From Sphingomonas sp. Ag1 (GTDB lineage Bacteria > Pseudomonadota > Alphaproteobacteria > Sphingomonadales > Sphingomonadaceae), in NCBI RefSeq assembly GCF_000980895.1, contig NZ_LAZX01000094.1, positions 868,001-932,000 of the forward strand: a DNA stretch of 64,000 bases. The letters are read 5' to 3'. Made by a program: the position numbers and the translations under genes. The stretch's first letter is position 1. Every line of letters begins with the position of its first letter. The notes below the pieces were generated by a model, which saw only the letters and a list, made by a program, of their open reading frames with translations, was not told where the DNA came from and made no database searches. Shown here piece by piece: positions 1-8,928 of the stretch.

Positions 1-95
1 GGGATTGGTCCGATCAGCTTTGCATTTGCTGTGTTACCGATTGGCTAGCGTTGGACGGTCCGCTGAGGGGTATCCCTCTGCAACGGAGCGACATC

Positions 96-392
96 ATGCC
101 CGGCATCGGCCGATACGCCCGGGATCTGCGCGACAATTTCACCATCACCCAGGGCCGGAGCCGCATCCGTTTCGCCGACAACGTCAATGCCACTTGCGCC
201 GACTGGGCCGACTGGGCCGACTGGGCCGACTGGGCCGACGGCATCCCGACGAACGTCTGGGTGGATCGCAACCCGCGCACCGGACTGCCTGAGCGCCAGC
301 TGCGCGGTGGCCGTGTTCGGGTCGCCGGCCTCACACGCGTTGAGGATCTCGCATGTGCCTCACTCGTGCGGCGTAACCGTCTGGCCGCCTGA
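96..392 (+). CDS. Hypothetical protein with ADW repeat, possibly a remnant
   Basis: This is an open frame of about 98 codons containing five ADW tripeptides coded by a 9-bp tandem repeat. I recognise no domain. A strong terminator follows at 418-450, which suggests that a transcript ends here, but the frame itself may be a leftover. An overlapping frame reads PTG repeats and cannot be ruled out from sequence alone. Confidence 0.25.
   Translation: MPGIGRYARDLRDNFTITQGRSRIRFADNVNATCADWADWADWADWADGIPTNVWVDRNPRTGLPERQLRGGRVRVAGLTRVEDLACASLVRRNRLAA
198..239. repeat. 9-bp tandem repeat, unit GACTGGGCC
   Basis: Four exact consecutive copies of GACTGGGCC (201-236) are flanked by partial units. The unit is a multiple of three, so it encodes a repeating tripeptide (Ala-Asp-Trp in one frame, Pro-Thr-Gly in another). 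Copy number could change by slippage. Confidence 0.9.
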
Positions 393-417
393 GACCATCC
401 ACGCTAACCAGAATAGG

Positions 418-450
418 CCCGCCCGGCGATGCGCCGAGGCGGGTTTTCTT
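418..450 (+). terminator. Rho-independent terminator
   Basis: The outer stem CCCGCC (418-423) pairs with GGCGGG (438-443). The inner stem CGGC/GCCG closes a five-base loop. The sequence TTTTCTT follows directly. It lies downstream of the ADW-repeat frame and upstream of the Fic remnant. Confidence 0.75.
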
Positions 451-482
451 ATGCCGTTCGGTAAAGAATGCCCGCCACTCGT

Positions 483-535
483 GAGGAATAGAATGGCTTC
501 CATTCCTCGTATAGTGCCGCGATGCATGAGGAATA
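483..535 (+). promoter_or_regulatory. Possible operator upstream of the Fic-type gene
   Basis: The octamer GAGGAATA occurs at 483-490 and 528-535. An inverted copy ATTCCTC (502-508) pairs with the first, and an inner GAATGG-CTT-CCATTC hairpin overlaps it. Repeated and inverted motifs just before the ATG at 549 suggest a repressor site, possibly autoregulation of a toxin-like gene. This is inference. Confidence 0.35.
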
Positions 536-548
536 GAGAGGTTATCCG

Positions 549-959
549 ATGACGCAGTGGATCTGGGAACAGCCGGGATGGCCCAGCCTAAACTATAACG
601 TTCCCGCGCTCCGCGGGCTTGAGGACCGTTATCTTCATCTCAGCGGCGTCGCCGTCGGAACGATCCATCATCTTCCCGAAGATCGCAAGACAGCGATTAA
701 AATCGACCTCTTCGAGGAAGAGGCGATCGACACCTCACTGATCGAGGACGAAATTCTCGATCGCGAAAGCGTCCAATCGTCGCTACGTCGCAGTCTCGGC
801 CTATCAGCTCCTTTCCGGCAACGCGAACGTGAGAACGGCGTCGCCGAGCTGATGACCGCTGTTGCTAGCTCGTTCAGCACCGACCTCACCACCGAAATAC
901 TGTGCGCCTGGCATCGTCTGGTCTGGCTGCGGTCGGTGCCGAACCGAAGACGGTCATGA
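549..959 (+). pseudogene. Truncated Fic-family protein (DUF4172 N-terminal domain)
   Basis: The first 120 or so residues (start MTQWIWEQPGWP, then a helical stretch with DLFEEEAIDTSLIEDEIL) match the N-terminal domain found ahead of the Fic catalytic domain in Fic-DUF4172 proteins. The frame keeps family-like sequence up to about LTTEILCAWHRLV and then runs into unrelated DNA, an IS5-like transposase remnant. The Fic motif HPFxxGNGR is absent, so no AMP-transferase activity is expected. The break lies near 925-938. Confidence 0.7.
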
Positions 960-1016
960 TCGACGCAACCTATCTCAAGGCGCACCGCACGGCTTCAAGC
1001 CTGGGGGTACACGGCC
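938..1016 (+). pseudogene. IS5-family transposase remnant
   Basis: Read in frame, this stretch gives AEPKTVMIDATYLKAHRTAS followed by SLGV, typical of the region around the first catalytic Asp of IS5-type transposases. It then runs into a stop at about 1030. Only about 25 codons survive. It directly adjoins the truncated Fic gene and probably marks the insertion or deletion that broke it. Confidence 0.65.
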
Positions 1017-1029
1017 GCCGATTATGGTA

Positions 1030-1365
1030 GGGGTGAACGATCGAGCTGACCCGCCGGATCGACCGCTTTGTCTCAATGGCCGTCGTTCTCGAGGCGATCT
1101 CGACCGCACGAGCAAACGGCAGTTTTCGGCTCGTACGGACGCCGTCTGAAACGTCCAATCATAGGCGCGTAGCGGAAGGTGCCATAGCCCAAGCGTTTCC
1201 CACTAATGGCCGCGCCTCGAAGGCGTCTCATGCCGATGACTTACGACTTCTGACGAGACGCCGAGGGTCTGGCGCCCACTCGGCAGCAATGCTGCGCTGC
1301 CGCCAATACGGGTGGGATTGCAACCCTTTCATTAAAATTATCGCTTGGCCGCCCAGCTCGCAACG
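1030..1365. other. Degenerate intergenic stretch
   Basis: I recognise no intact gene. An open frame around 1040-1160 may be remnant coding sequence but has no recognisable family. A perfect 8-bp inverted repeat GGCGTCTC/GAGACGCC (1222-1229 and 1255-1262, 25-nt loop) lies downstream of the minus-strand AAA gene. It lacks a T-run, so it is not a standard terminator. Confidence 0.4.
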
Positions 1366-2364
1366 TCATTGCCGCGTGATGATCGCGCCGTCCGCCAGCA
1401 TGGCGCCAACGACGGCGGTGGCGTGCCGCGCGAGTAGCCTAACCGAGCGGTGCCGGGCGAATTGTCGGCGGAGCAGCCGTACCGCCCGCGACGGGGGCAT
1501 CATGTCGAGATTGGCGGGCAAGTCCCATCGGGCGGCGAGGTCACCGAGCACGGAGGTGAGCGCGGCATCGAAGTGCGATGGTTCGGGTATTGCCAGCTCG
1601 ACCATCCTAAACCGCGACAGCAGCGCCTTCGGGAGCGGATCGGTTGTGTTGGCGCACGCGATCCAGTTCACGGCGCTTAGATCACATGAAGCCAGCAGAC
1701 ACGGATCGGTCCAGTTCTTTGCCGAGCCCGGCTCAAGCATCGACAGCAACGCATGATGCGGGCGGCCGTACTGCGCCGAGCCGCCCGCCTTGTCGATCTC
1801 ATCGACAATCAGCAGCGGGTTCGGGCACTTTGTCGCAGCAATCGTCATCACCGGCCAGGCAGGCTGGGCGTTGCTGAATCCCCGCGCCGTGCCAGACAAT
1901 TGGCGGTCGTCAGTGGCGTTGCCGAGCTCCAACACCGCGCTGGGTAAGCTGAGGGCCTTCGCCAGGCGGCGGGCCAGCCACGACTTGCCCACGCCGGGTG
2001 GGCCGACCAGCAGGATAGGATCGAACTGTACCCACGCCCGGCCGAGCGCCAGCTGGAGCCGTAGCCCATGTGCAATGTCGACGACGAGCGCGCTCGCCCA
2101 CGGCGCGGCCGCGCTCACTGCGTCGAGCGCGGGAAACCCGCCATCGGCGGCGGGGCGCATCGCGGTTACGCCCGCCAACGGCAGTGGCTCGGTCAGCGCC
2201 GACCAGTGTTCCGCCAGCGGCGTCTCGAACCGCATTGCCTCGATTGTACCCCGCTCAGACTCGATCCGGTCGCACACCTGCAGGTGGGCGACGGTCTCGA
2301 TGGTAGGACGAGATGGCCAAGCCTCCGAAATGTTCGGCTCGATGGTGTCGGCGTCACGGATCAT
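1366..2364 (-). CDS. AAA+ ATPase, Lon/MoxR-like
   Basis: A 332-residue single AAA+ module. The Walker A motif GPPGVGKS is at about 121-128 and Walker B LLIVDEIDK at about 184-191, followed by a sensor-1-like IACANTTDPLP and an arginine-finger region LLSRFRMVEL. The closest family impression is the ATPase part of Lon, but no protease domain follows, so it probably remodels a partner protein. It is the last gene of a minus-strand operon (4337 to 1366) and overlaps the preceding small gene by 11 bp. Its substrate is unknown. The position near a relaxase suggests a role in element maintenance or transfer, but that is inference. Confidence 0.75.
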   Translation of the reverse strand: MIRDADTIEPNISEAWPSRPTIETVAHLQVCDRIESERGTIEAMRFETPLAEHWSALTEPLPLAGVTAMRPAADGGFPALDAVSAAAPWASALVVDIAHGLRLQLALGRAWVQFDPILLVGPPGVGKSWLARRLAKALSLPSAVLELGNATDDRQLSGTARGFSNAQPAWPVMTIAATKCPNPLLIVDEIDKAGGSAQYGRPHHALLSMLEPGSAKNWTDPCLLASCDLSAVNWIACANTTDPLPKALLSRFRMVELAIPEPSHFDAALTSVLGDLAARWDLPANLDMMPPSRAVRLLRRQFARHRSVRLLARHATAVVGAMLADGAIITRQ

Positions 2365-2581
2365 TGCGCACCACTATCGCCAGTTTGCCTCCCATCGCGG
2401 CGCCGCGCGGGATCGTGATCATCACGCGCGACGATGATACTGATCGTGGCACTCGGCTGCTCCCATGCCACGAGGCCGCTGGCATGATCGGCCGCCACGG
2501 CGCGGGAATTGTGGCCGGCCAGGTCAGGTTGTACGTCTTGATCATCTTTTCGGGCGCCCCGTCGTTGTCGGGTCGGGTCAC
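2354..2581 (-). CDS. Small hypothetical protein, translationally coupled
   Basis: A 75-residue frame starting with GTG in a GTGA overlap with the stop of the upstream gene and ending inside the start region of the AAA gene. Coupling at both ends supports a real gene. The first half has high third-position GC, but the second half has less typical codon use, and a neighbouring frame also looks coding there. A frameshift near 2460 is therefore possible. No domain is recognised. Confidence 0.5.
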   Translation of the reverse strand: MTRPDNDGAPEKMIKTYNLTWPATIPAPWRPIMPAASWHGSSRVPRSVSSSRVMITIPRGAAMGGKLAIVVRNDP

Positions 2582-3072
2582 GCGGCGACCGGGTAGGTGT
2601 TGATGATGGCGCGACCGTCAAGATCGACGCCACGCTCGACCAGCTGTGCCAGCCGGGCGGTGGCGCGGACGACGCCATCCTCGATGTCAGCGGGCTTGCG
2701 GTCGACGTGCATCAATTCACCCGGCGCCAGGCGGAAGTGACCGCGGACGTTTGGCTTCGGCAGGAGCACCGCCCGGGCGCCCGTCCTTGGCAAGTAGAAG
2801 CGACAGCCGAGCCGGTTATGGCAGACCCCATTCCGCAGGGCGACGACCGCGATATCGGTAAGGCTGTAGCCATCAGCGGTATCGCCAAAGGCGAGGAAGA
2901 CGAGGTCCTTGCCCAACGCATCCGCCATTTGAGCGAGCGCCATCCGGCCGCTTCCGTCCGTCAGTTCACCGGCGATGATCATCGCCCCAGGCTGCAGGGT
3001 TCGGTTGCCGAGCAGCATCTGGGTAACAGCTTCGACGTGGCGGCGGACGATTTCGGTGTTCTCGGCGGTCAT
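2578..3072 (-). CDS. Conserved-type hypothetical protein
   Basis: About 164 residues if the ATG at 3072 is used, which has a GAGGAAG Shine-Dalgarno; an upstream start at 3117 is possible. The sequence has regular alpha/beta composition with no transmembrane segment and no catalytic motif I can name. It lies third in the minus-strand operon, after the HUH-motif gene, and shares a GTGA overlap with the next gene. Function unknown. Confidence 0.6.
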   Translation of the reverse strand: MTAENTEIVRRHVEAVTQMLLGNRTLQPGAMIIAGELTDGSGRMALAQMADALGKDLVFLAFGDTADGYSLTDIAVVALRNGVCHNRLGCRFYLPRTGARAVLLPKPNVRGHFRLAPGELMHVDRKPADIEDGVVRATARLAQLVERGVDLDGRAIINTYPVAA

Positions 3073-3174
3073 GGCGTTCTTCCTCATTTTCATCCCTAAC
3101 TCGGGGATCACCATCACTCGCTTTCTTCTCGCCCCCCGGCAGGCGGGGAGCCGGTGTGCGGCCCCCCGTGATTG

Positions 3175-3807
3175 TCAGCGCTGACCAAAGCGCGGCGCCC
3201 AGAGGTCGCGATATGCCTCCCATTCCGCCTGGAACTTGCCCTGGGCCGTCTTGGCGATCAGATCCGGATGCATTGCACCCCAGCCTGAGGCGCGGTGAAC
3301 ACGAGCAAGCACGATCACATGGGCATGCGGCCGGCGCCCGGACAGCTCTTCACCGGGCATGTGTACCACCGTCATGCTGGTAAGCCTGCGCTCAAGCGCG
3401 AGCTTCTCGAGCGCATATCCGCCCACCAGCGACAGAATGTCGGCTGGCTGCCAATCATGATCCATGCGCATCGTGAGCACGGCGGCGAGCAGGCGCTGGT
3501 GCGGTTTGATCTTCGCATCATAGCCGTGGAAGATCGTCTCGAACGCGCCAGCGTCGATTGCAACCTGCGGCGCGGTGACCATGCGGTGCAACGTGCAGGT
3601 GATCGGCCACAGTCCGTCCGCCTGCCAGTCGGCATCAGCAGGGCGGGTCGGCTGAAGCTTGGCGCGGGCGAGATCGGCCGTGAGGTTGGTATTCCCTTTC
3701 GCGCGCGGCCTACACAGCGCGAAACCAAAATTTTCCCTCGGGCCGTCGGGATCGTCGTAAAGCATGGCGTCGACATCTGCCGGGCTGATCCACGGGAGCG
3801 CGCTCAT
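3175..3807 (-). CDS. Small HUH-motif (MobA/MobL-like) protein, copy 1
   Basis: 210 residues from the ATG at 3807, which overlaps the stop of the upstream gene as TGATG. The C-terminal part has VVHMP, then RRPHAHVIVLARV (the His-x-His metal motif), then RASGWG and a WEAYRDLW helix. This order resembles the metal-binding half of MobA/MobL relaxases. The N-terminal part is not recognised and I see no clear catalytic Tyr, so nicking activity is unproven. A relative with the same C-terminal pattern is encoded at 28468-29091 in the other island, again close to a relative of the upstream gene. The protein is much shorter than a full relaxase. Confidence 0.6.
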   Translation of the reverse strand: MSALPWISPADVDAMLYDDPDGPRENFGFALCRPRAKGNTNLTADLARAKLQPTRPADADWQADGLWPITCTLHRMVTAPQVAIDAGAFETIFHGYDAKIKPHQRLLAAVLTMRMDHDWQPADILSLVGGYALEKLALERRLTSMTVVHMPGEELSGRRPHAHVIVLARVHRASGWGAMHPDLIAKTAQGKFQAEWEAYRDLWAPRFGQR

Positions 3808-4337
3808 CAGCGATCTCCCCACACAGCGGCAAGATAGGCGTCGGCTCGATCAAGTCCGGCGTCGATATCGGGCTCGGCGCAAACGAATGGCTCAAACCCG
3901 ATACGAAGAGGACCGGGCGTCAGGCGGTAGAACAGATCAACCTCAACCGGCTCTGCCGGATCGGGCACCAGCCACGCCTCATTGTGACGCGACAGCCACA
4001 AGCGACGGGAGTGATGCCAATTATTACCCTGTCGTCCCCATTTGCCGAGCGCGCAGTACAGCGTACGGCGCCCCTCGCTTGACGCTTTCACGACCAGCGC
4101 ATCGCAGCGCGCCTCGCGCATGCCGCGGCCAACAATCTCAAGATCGCAGCGTGACGGTTCGATCGAGGGCACCAGCAGCAGCTGCGCCTGCTCCACATGG
4201 AGGTAGTTGCGGAACGGCGGCGGCAGGATCAGCGACGACGAGGAGCTGATCTTCCACCCAGCCAGATCGGCGAGCGCCAGTGCGCCCGACAGGGCGCGCG
4301 CCTCTGCGAGCCTATGCTCAGGGGTAACGGTATACAT
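3807..4337 (-). CDS. Hypothetical partner of the HUH-motif protein, copy 1
   Basis: 176 residues, first gene of the minus-strand operon. Visible landmarks are YLHVEQAQLLLVPS, then REARCDALVVKA, then RLWLSRHNEAWLVPD. The same landmarks occur in the same order in the 29429-29947 protein (YVEAAHLLLVPT, RETRSDALIVS, LWLGEAGEPWLVPT), so the two are homologous. No catalytic motif, signal peptide or membrane segment is seen. Co-occurrence with an HUH-motif gene in both elements suggests that the two act together. Confidence 0.6.
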   Translation of the reverse strand: MYTVTPEHRLAEARALSGALALADLAGWKISSSSSLILPPPFRNYLHVEQAQLLLVPSIEPSRCDLEIVGRGMREARCDALVVKASSEGRRTLYCALGKWGRQGNNWHHSRRLWLSRHNEAWLVPDPAEPVEVDLFYRLTPGPLRIGFEPFVCAEPDIDAGLDRADAYLAAVWGDR

Positions 4338-4587
4338 GGGAGTCCTTCATCCGCGCGGAAGGTCGGCGGGCTGCTCGCCGCGCCTTCGCGCATCTTGATT
4401 TCGCCTCTACGGCACAGCCGCAGGCTCATTCCCAAGCTTATTTCGGGCGGCACGGCCGCATCTCCGCCTTCCTGCACAGGAGGCGTATTCCAACCAGCAG
4501 CTAAGTGCCTGTCCGACCAGTTACAGTCGACAAACTGGAAAACGGGTCATGTCGCTGCAGGCCGTTGGTCTTGCGACGGGGTGGCGG

Positions 4588-7500
4588 CTAACGCTCGTTG
4601 CCGCTCCGCCCCCGCACAGGCAGGGAGAACTCACGGCTTGTGCCTGGCCCTTTTGGTCGCGCGAGAGGCTGCTGACCGTTCCCGGCAAGAGCATTCGCTT
4701 GGCCAAGCACTCCTCGACCATGCGCTGTCTTCAACCCGTCAGGCGAATTCTCCTTCGATGCCTTCGCATGATCGGCTTCGCCGGTCACTTGCCTTGAACG
4801 AACTTCTCGCAGCGGGATATGAACCGATTGTCCAGACCGAATGTCATGACGCCGAGTATATCGCAGGAAGCCATCGGCTTCCTCTGATCGACTATCCACA
4901 TCGAATGATCGCAGGCCGCGCATGCCGGCCATCCCCCGGAAGGGGCCGGCACCGAAAGGCCCGCGACGAAGCCTTTGATTGTGCCCCGAGTATTGTCTGT
5001 CATTGTTAATCTTCTCGCTTGTACGAAGGTTTTCATGTTCAGGCACGCCGGAGTTCATCTGAACCTCCAGAGACGTGCGCGAGGGATCCATGTGCTGCTG
5101 ACTGAACATGGCAGCCAGTGCAGACTGGACGTGCGGCGCCATTATCTGCCGCTCAAGTGCGCCCCGTTCGAATCGTCCTAGTTTTGAGAGATCTGCATCA
5201 TACCGGCCTGCTTCATTTCGCGAGATTGGCGCGGCCGTGCGCTGGAGCCTCACGAGCGCTCTTTTAACATTCCCCTCTTCGACCTTCTGCAAGTTGCTGC
5301 GATCATCAACGCTCCTTCCTTCCGGGCGGGCGTTGACCGATATTGTGGATGGCGGACTGCGAGCTTCCAGAGCCGCCCGGTCGGCTTCGTTGACATCAGT
5401 ATAACCATGTCGTCGTGCTTCTTTACGACCTTCGGTTAAAGACGCTTCAACGAGAGGCCGAGGCGCGCATGGCACGGAATCATCTTTCATCGCCCCAGAC
5501 GCCGCTACCGCCTGCTCAGTATGCGTGCTTTCCAGCTGTGTGGCCTTAGGTTGTTCGGCCCAGCTTTGCTGGATGGTTGGCTGATCCTTAGCAGCGATGG
5601 CTGCGGGTTCCGGGAGACGGGAGGCCGCTGCGATCTCACGCCGTGCCCTTTCCGCCGACAACTTCTGCTGGAACGGCCGTTCACTGGCGAAGCGTGCCAT
5701 TAGCGTATCGATGGACGGCGGCACAGCTTTGCCCAGGCGAGCCTCATTGCCGACGAAGGCTAGCTTGTTTGGATCGGTCGCATGCTTCTCCAACCATTTG
5801 GCCAAACGTGAACGCTTCATGTCGTCGTACGAAGGATCGGCGGCAGGGGCATGCCCGGTCTCGTGTCGACGGCGATGATAAATGATCCCCACCGGGTTCT
5901 GGGCGGCAGCCGCGCGAGAAATGGCTTCCTCCAGGATCTTTTTTTGAGCGACAGCACGGTGCCTTGCTGTCGCGAACGACTGCCGTTCGACCTCGCGGTC
6001 GCGCGGCGAGGGTCCGGTTCGCCGAACCCAATCCAGATGAAGGTGTGCTTCGGCGAGGAGCTCCGCGTCACCCGGATTGAGTTTGATCCGATGGCCCGGC
6101 GCCGGGGTAAGCGTGCGCACGACGGCGTCCGCCCGCGAACAGGCCATCGCGATGACGTTATCAACAAGGTCCGCCTGAAGTCGCCGGCGGATCAACCGGC
6201 GCTGCAAGAGCTCATGGCGTTCGGCCTCTCGCAACGCCTGCTGATTGTGCACTGCTGTGCTCCGGATACGCGCCATTTCCTCTGCCAGAGCAGCTTCCGC
6301 CGCGGCTGCCCGCTTCTCACAAGCTGATGCTTCATCGGCGGCGATCCGCCTCGCATTACGCGATCCGACTTCGGTGACGGTGCCGCGCCTTTCGAGGCCC
6401 ATGGCGCGGTTGCCCATATGCTCCAACGGCGTCAGATCGATGTTGTTGTCCTCGTAGGTCCCGTGCAGATATCGGACGACGCCTCGCTTCTCCCCCACGG
6501 CGTTTACCGCTTCGATGAAGCGCGATCGCATGAAGCCTGCGACGTCGAACTTGCGCAGCTTTCCGTCGGCGCCGCGCTTTTCATAGCGGACCTTGTTTTG
6601 CCGATACGGGTGCGTCGGCTTCCCGTTCCTTCTAGCTGAGTATGCGAAATCCCAGCATCCTTCCCGCTCCAGCCACTGCGCCTTGCGGTCGTACAGGTCG
6701 ATGTGAACGTGGTAGTTGCGCTTGTCATTGGTCGCGTCGGGCTGATGGATTGCGCCGACCACCATCCAACCATCCTCACCGAGTTGATCGCAAAAGTCAG
6801 AGAGGATGGCGTGTCGGTCGCGCGTTGATAGCCCGTCCGGCAATTCACCCACGAAGCGATACTGGCACCGCTCCGTCCGCCCCTGCTTCCAGGCAATCTT
6901 GCCCTTCAGATCAGGGTAACCGTCCAGTAGCTCAAGGCGGTCGAACGCATCCGCCGAACTTAGGCGATCGACAACAACCTGCCGGTGTCTGATGGCTTTC
7001 CCCTCGATAGCCGCTCGCTCGACTATCGCATCTCGCTCCGCGCGGAGCTGTTGCTCCATCCGCAGAAACCATGCGGGCGATCCGGCCATTTGCGCCCTGT
7101 CGGCAAATGTCTCCCATTCGCCTGTGGAGACGAGAAGCTCGTAGGTCTTCGGTGCCGGCACCACCTCCTCGGCTGCCTGGAACAGACTGCGCGCTCGCGC
7201 CTTTCCGCCGGGAATATTGGTATAAAAGCTTAGCGCGTTCTTCTCGTTGCGATCCGCGAGCTCGTCGAGCGCGTCGCACTTCAGTTCACCGAAGGGATCA
7301 GCGGCCCCGGTTACGCGGGCGATGTAATCCAAATGCGAGGCGAATTCGACCTTCGCCCCGTCCGTGACATAATCGAAATGTTGGATAGCGGTCATGTGAG
7401 TGACCTTGTGCGACCGTTGTATGCCGTCCTTGCTGGTCGGACCAATCGTGGGCGTGATCGGCTTGAAGTCGACATGCGGGATGCGAAAGCCGCCAGTCTG

Positions 7501-7725
7501 GCGATCGCGGCCGGTTAGCGGACTGGCGGTAAAGAAGTCGACGGAAGGACCGTTCGCTCGCCTTTTGATCGCTGTCCGATTTTCAAGATCCTGCACTTGA
7601 AAGCCGGCTCGACGCAGGTGGGCGCCGATCGCCTCGCGATCTTCCTGTGCCTGGCGCGCCAACAATGCTCGCAAGTGATGAGCAAACACAGCAGCTTCCT
7701 GTTTGTTTGCGCCACCTTCGCCCAT
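4588..7725 (-). CDS. MobA/MobL-family relaxase
   Basis: A 1045-residue protein. The His-x-His motif NYHVHIDLYDRK lies at about 337-348, followed by WDFAYSARRNGKPTHPY and a FMRSRFIEAVN helix, as in MobA/MobL relaxases that nick plasmid DNA at oriT and pilot the strand into a recipient. The C-terminal 600 residues are rich in Arg, Ala, Glu and Gln, with a long helical region near 480-520 and no helicase motifs. An oriT-like hairpin lies 125 bp upstream. No coupling protein or secretion genes are visible, so transfer would need a helper. The ATG at 7725 is the first in frame; a later start cannot be excluded. Confidence 0.8.
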   Translation of the reverse strand: MGEGGANKQEAAVFAHHLRALLARQAQEDREAIGAHLRRAGFQVQDLENRTAIKRRANGPSVDFFTASPLTGRDRQTGGFRIPHVDFKPITPTIGPTSKDGIQRSHKVTHMTAIQHFDYVTDGAKVEFASHLDYIARVTGAADPFGELKCDALDELADRNEKNALSFYTNIPGGKARARSLFQAAEEVVPAPKTYELLVSTGEWETFADRAQMAGSPAWFLRMEQQLRAERDAIVERAAIEGKAIRHRQVVVDRLSSADAFDRLELLDGYPDLKGKIAWKQGRTERCQYRFVGELPDGLSTRDRHAILSDFCDQLGEDGWMVVGAIHQPDATNDKRNYHVHIDLYDRKAQWLEREGCWDFAYSARRNGKPTHPYRQNKVRYEKRGADGKLRKFDVAGFMRSRFIEAVNAVGEKRGVVRYLHGTYEDNNIDLTPLEHMGNRAMGLERRGTVTEVGSRNARRIAADEASACEKRAAAAEAALAEEMARIRSTAVHNQQALREAERHELLQRRLIRRRLQADLVDNVIAMACSRADAVVRTLTPAPGHRIKLNPGDAELLAEAHLHLDWVRRTGPSPRDREVERQSFATARHRAVAQKKILEEAISRAAAAQNPVGIIYHRRRHETGHAPAADPSYDDMKRSRLAKWLEKHATDPNKLAFVGNEARLGKAVPPSIDTLMARFASERPFQQKLSAERARREIAAASRLPEPAAIAAKDQPTIQQSWAEQPKATQLESTHTEQAVAASGAMKDDSVPCAPRPLVEASLTEGRKEARRHGYTDVNEADRAALEARSPPSTISVNARPEGRSVDDRSNLQKVEEGNVKRALVRLQRTAAPISRNEAGRYDADLSKLGRFERGALERQIMAPHVQSALAAMFSQQHMDPSRTSLEVQMNSGVPEHENLRTSEKINNDRQYSGHNQRLRRGPFGAGPFRGMAGMRGLRSFDVDSRSEEADGFLRYTRRHDIRSGQSVHIPLREVRSRQVTGEADHAKASKENSPDGLKTAHGRGVLGQANALAGNGQQPLARPKGPGTSREFSLPVRGRSGNER

Positions 7726-7849
7726 GTCTCATAGTGTCCGGGCCGTCACGGCAAATGACAATACCCCCCACGAACAGATCTTCTCGCCTTCCGGAAACCG
7801 TAAGGTTGGAGGACATTTACAGGCCGAGACGCGGTGCTCGGCCGCCGCC

Positions 7850-7892
7850 CGCAATTTGGCATTCCGCCAAATTGCGTTGTTGCGCCTGAATT
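7850..7892 (+). other. oriT: Candidate oriT: perfect hairpin plus nic-like sequence
   Basis: An 11-bp perfect inverted repeat (CGCAATTTGGC 7850-7860, loop ATTCC, GCCAAATTGCG 7866-7876) is followed at once by TTGTTGCGCCTGAA. The known RSF1010/R1162 oriT has a hairpin followed by a GTGCGCC-type nic region, so the layout matches a MOBQ origin. It sits between the divergent relaxase start and the HNH gene. The nic position is inferred. Confidence 0.6.
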
Positions 7893-7969
7893 TCCTCCCC
7901 CTTGGTCGCGCCAACGCATCGTCGGCTGCTGAACCGACCTTCCTTCCGAATTTCCGGTCGTTAGCACCT

Positions 7970-8872
7970 TCACAGCTTGAAGCAGTTCTCCCGGTGCCAG
8001 CGCAGGAAATGCGGATGCGGCCGGTCGCCGGGGCGGCCTGGCAAGATCGCTCGCCCGCTCGGATTGATGACCGAGCGGATGCTGTCCGGATCGTTCGCCT
8101 GACGAGAGACGAGGATGCTGGCGTCGTCAGCCAGGCTGATGAGCCCGCGATCGAACATCCAATGCGCCGTGCCGGAAAGAGCCAAGCCATTGCTCACGAT
8201 ATCCGGCCCGTCCGCCTCGACCGGCCGAATGTGCGCGGCCTCGACCTCGGCCCGCCCGCCGCCGTTGATTAGCTTGAGCCCCGTGACCGCGCATCGCTCG
8301 TCATATGCGCGCAGCACGATTCGGCGGAAAACACGGTCACGCACGACGCGGGAAACGAGCATGCTTACACGCTCGCGCGTCTCGTCGAACCCGAAGGGCA
8401 TTCGCTCCTCTCGGACTGCCGACGGCGCTTCGGAGGCGCCGACCCGCGGCAACAGCGGATTTTCCTCCGCCAGGCCAAGGCCGACGATGCGGGAGAAGTC
8501 GGAGGCGGACAGTCCTCGCACAGCCGCCTGGGCCCGACCCGAGATACGACCAGCTTCGTTCAGCACGCCGCGTTCGATCACGGCCCCATCACCGTCGGCG
8601 AAGGGAACCGGGTTCGAGAAGTCGAGGTAACTGCCGAGCTCGATCAGCGCGAGGTACATGCCGGGAGCGCTTGGGTCGGCAATCACCTGCTCGACCTTTG
8701 CCACGGCGAAATACCCGCGCGTGCCGGGCACCTTGCGCGGCTCGTAATAGACGATCCAGTCGCCGATGCAGGCGCGGACCCGGCTGAGATATTGAGGCGG
8801 GAACTGATAGCGCTCGGCCGGCGTGTCATCGTAGATTGAGTCCGACCGGTGGATGAAGACGCCGAAAGCCAT
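7970..8872 (-). CDS. HNH endonuclease
   Basis: 300 residues from the ATG at 8872 (MAFGVFIHRSDS). The C-terminal third contains RCAVTGLKLINGG, then EAAHIRPVEADGP, then SNGLALSGTAHWMFDRGLI, the pattern of HNH nucleases of the HNH_2 type often annotated as putative restriction endonucleases. The N-terminal 150 residues contain YQFPPQYLSR and WIVYYEPRK, resembling DNA-reading domains of modification-dependent restriction enzymes. It stands alone between oriT and the integrase. A defence role is plausible but not shown. Confidence 0.75.
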   Translation of the reverse strand: MAFGVFIHRSDSIYDDTPAERYQFPPQYLSRVRACIGDWIVYYEPRKVPGTRGYFAVAKVEQVIADPSAPGMYLALIELGSYLDFSNPVPFADGDGAVIERGVLNEAGRISGRAQAAVRGLSASDFSRIVGLGLAEENPLLPRVGASEAPSAVREERMPFGFDETRERVSMLVSRVVRDRVFRRIVLRAYDERCAVTGLKLINGGGRAEVEAAHIRPVEADGPDIVSNGLALSGTAHWMFDRGLISLADDASILVSRQANDPDSIRSVINPSGRAILPGRPGDRPHPHFLRWHRENCFKL

Positions 8873-8928
8873 ACGGATGCCTAACGCGCACACCCGCGCC
8901 GTCAATTTCCAACCGCAAAGTTACGGCC

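Noticed and set aside
187..552. Collagen-like PTG repeat protein
   Set aside because: The PTG reading is only another frame of the 9-bp repeat. The rest of that frame runs through the terminator and is not protein-like.
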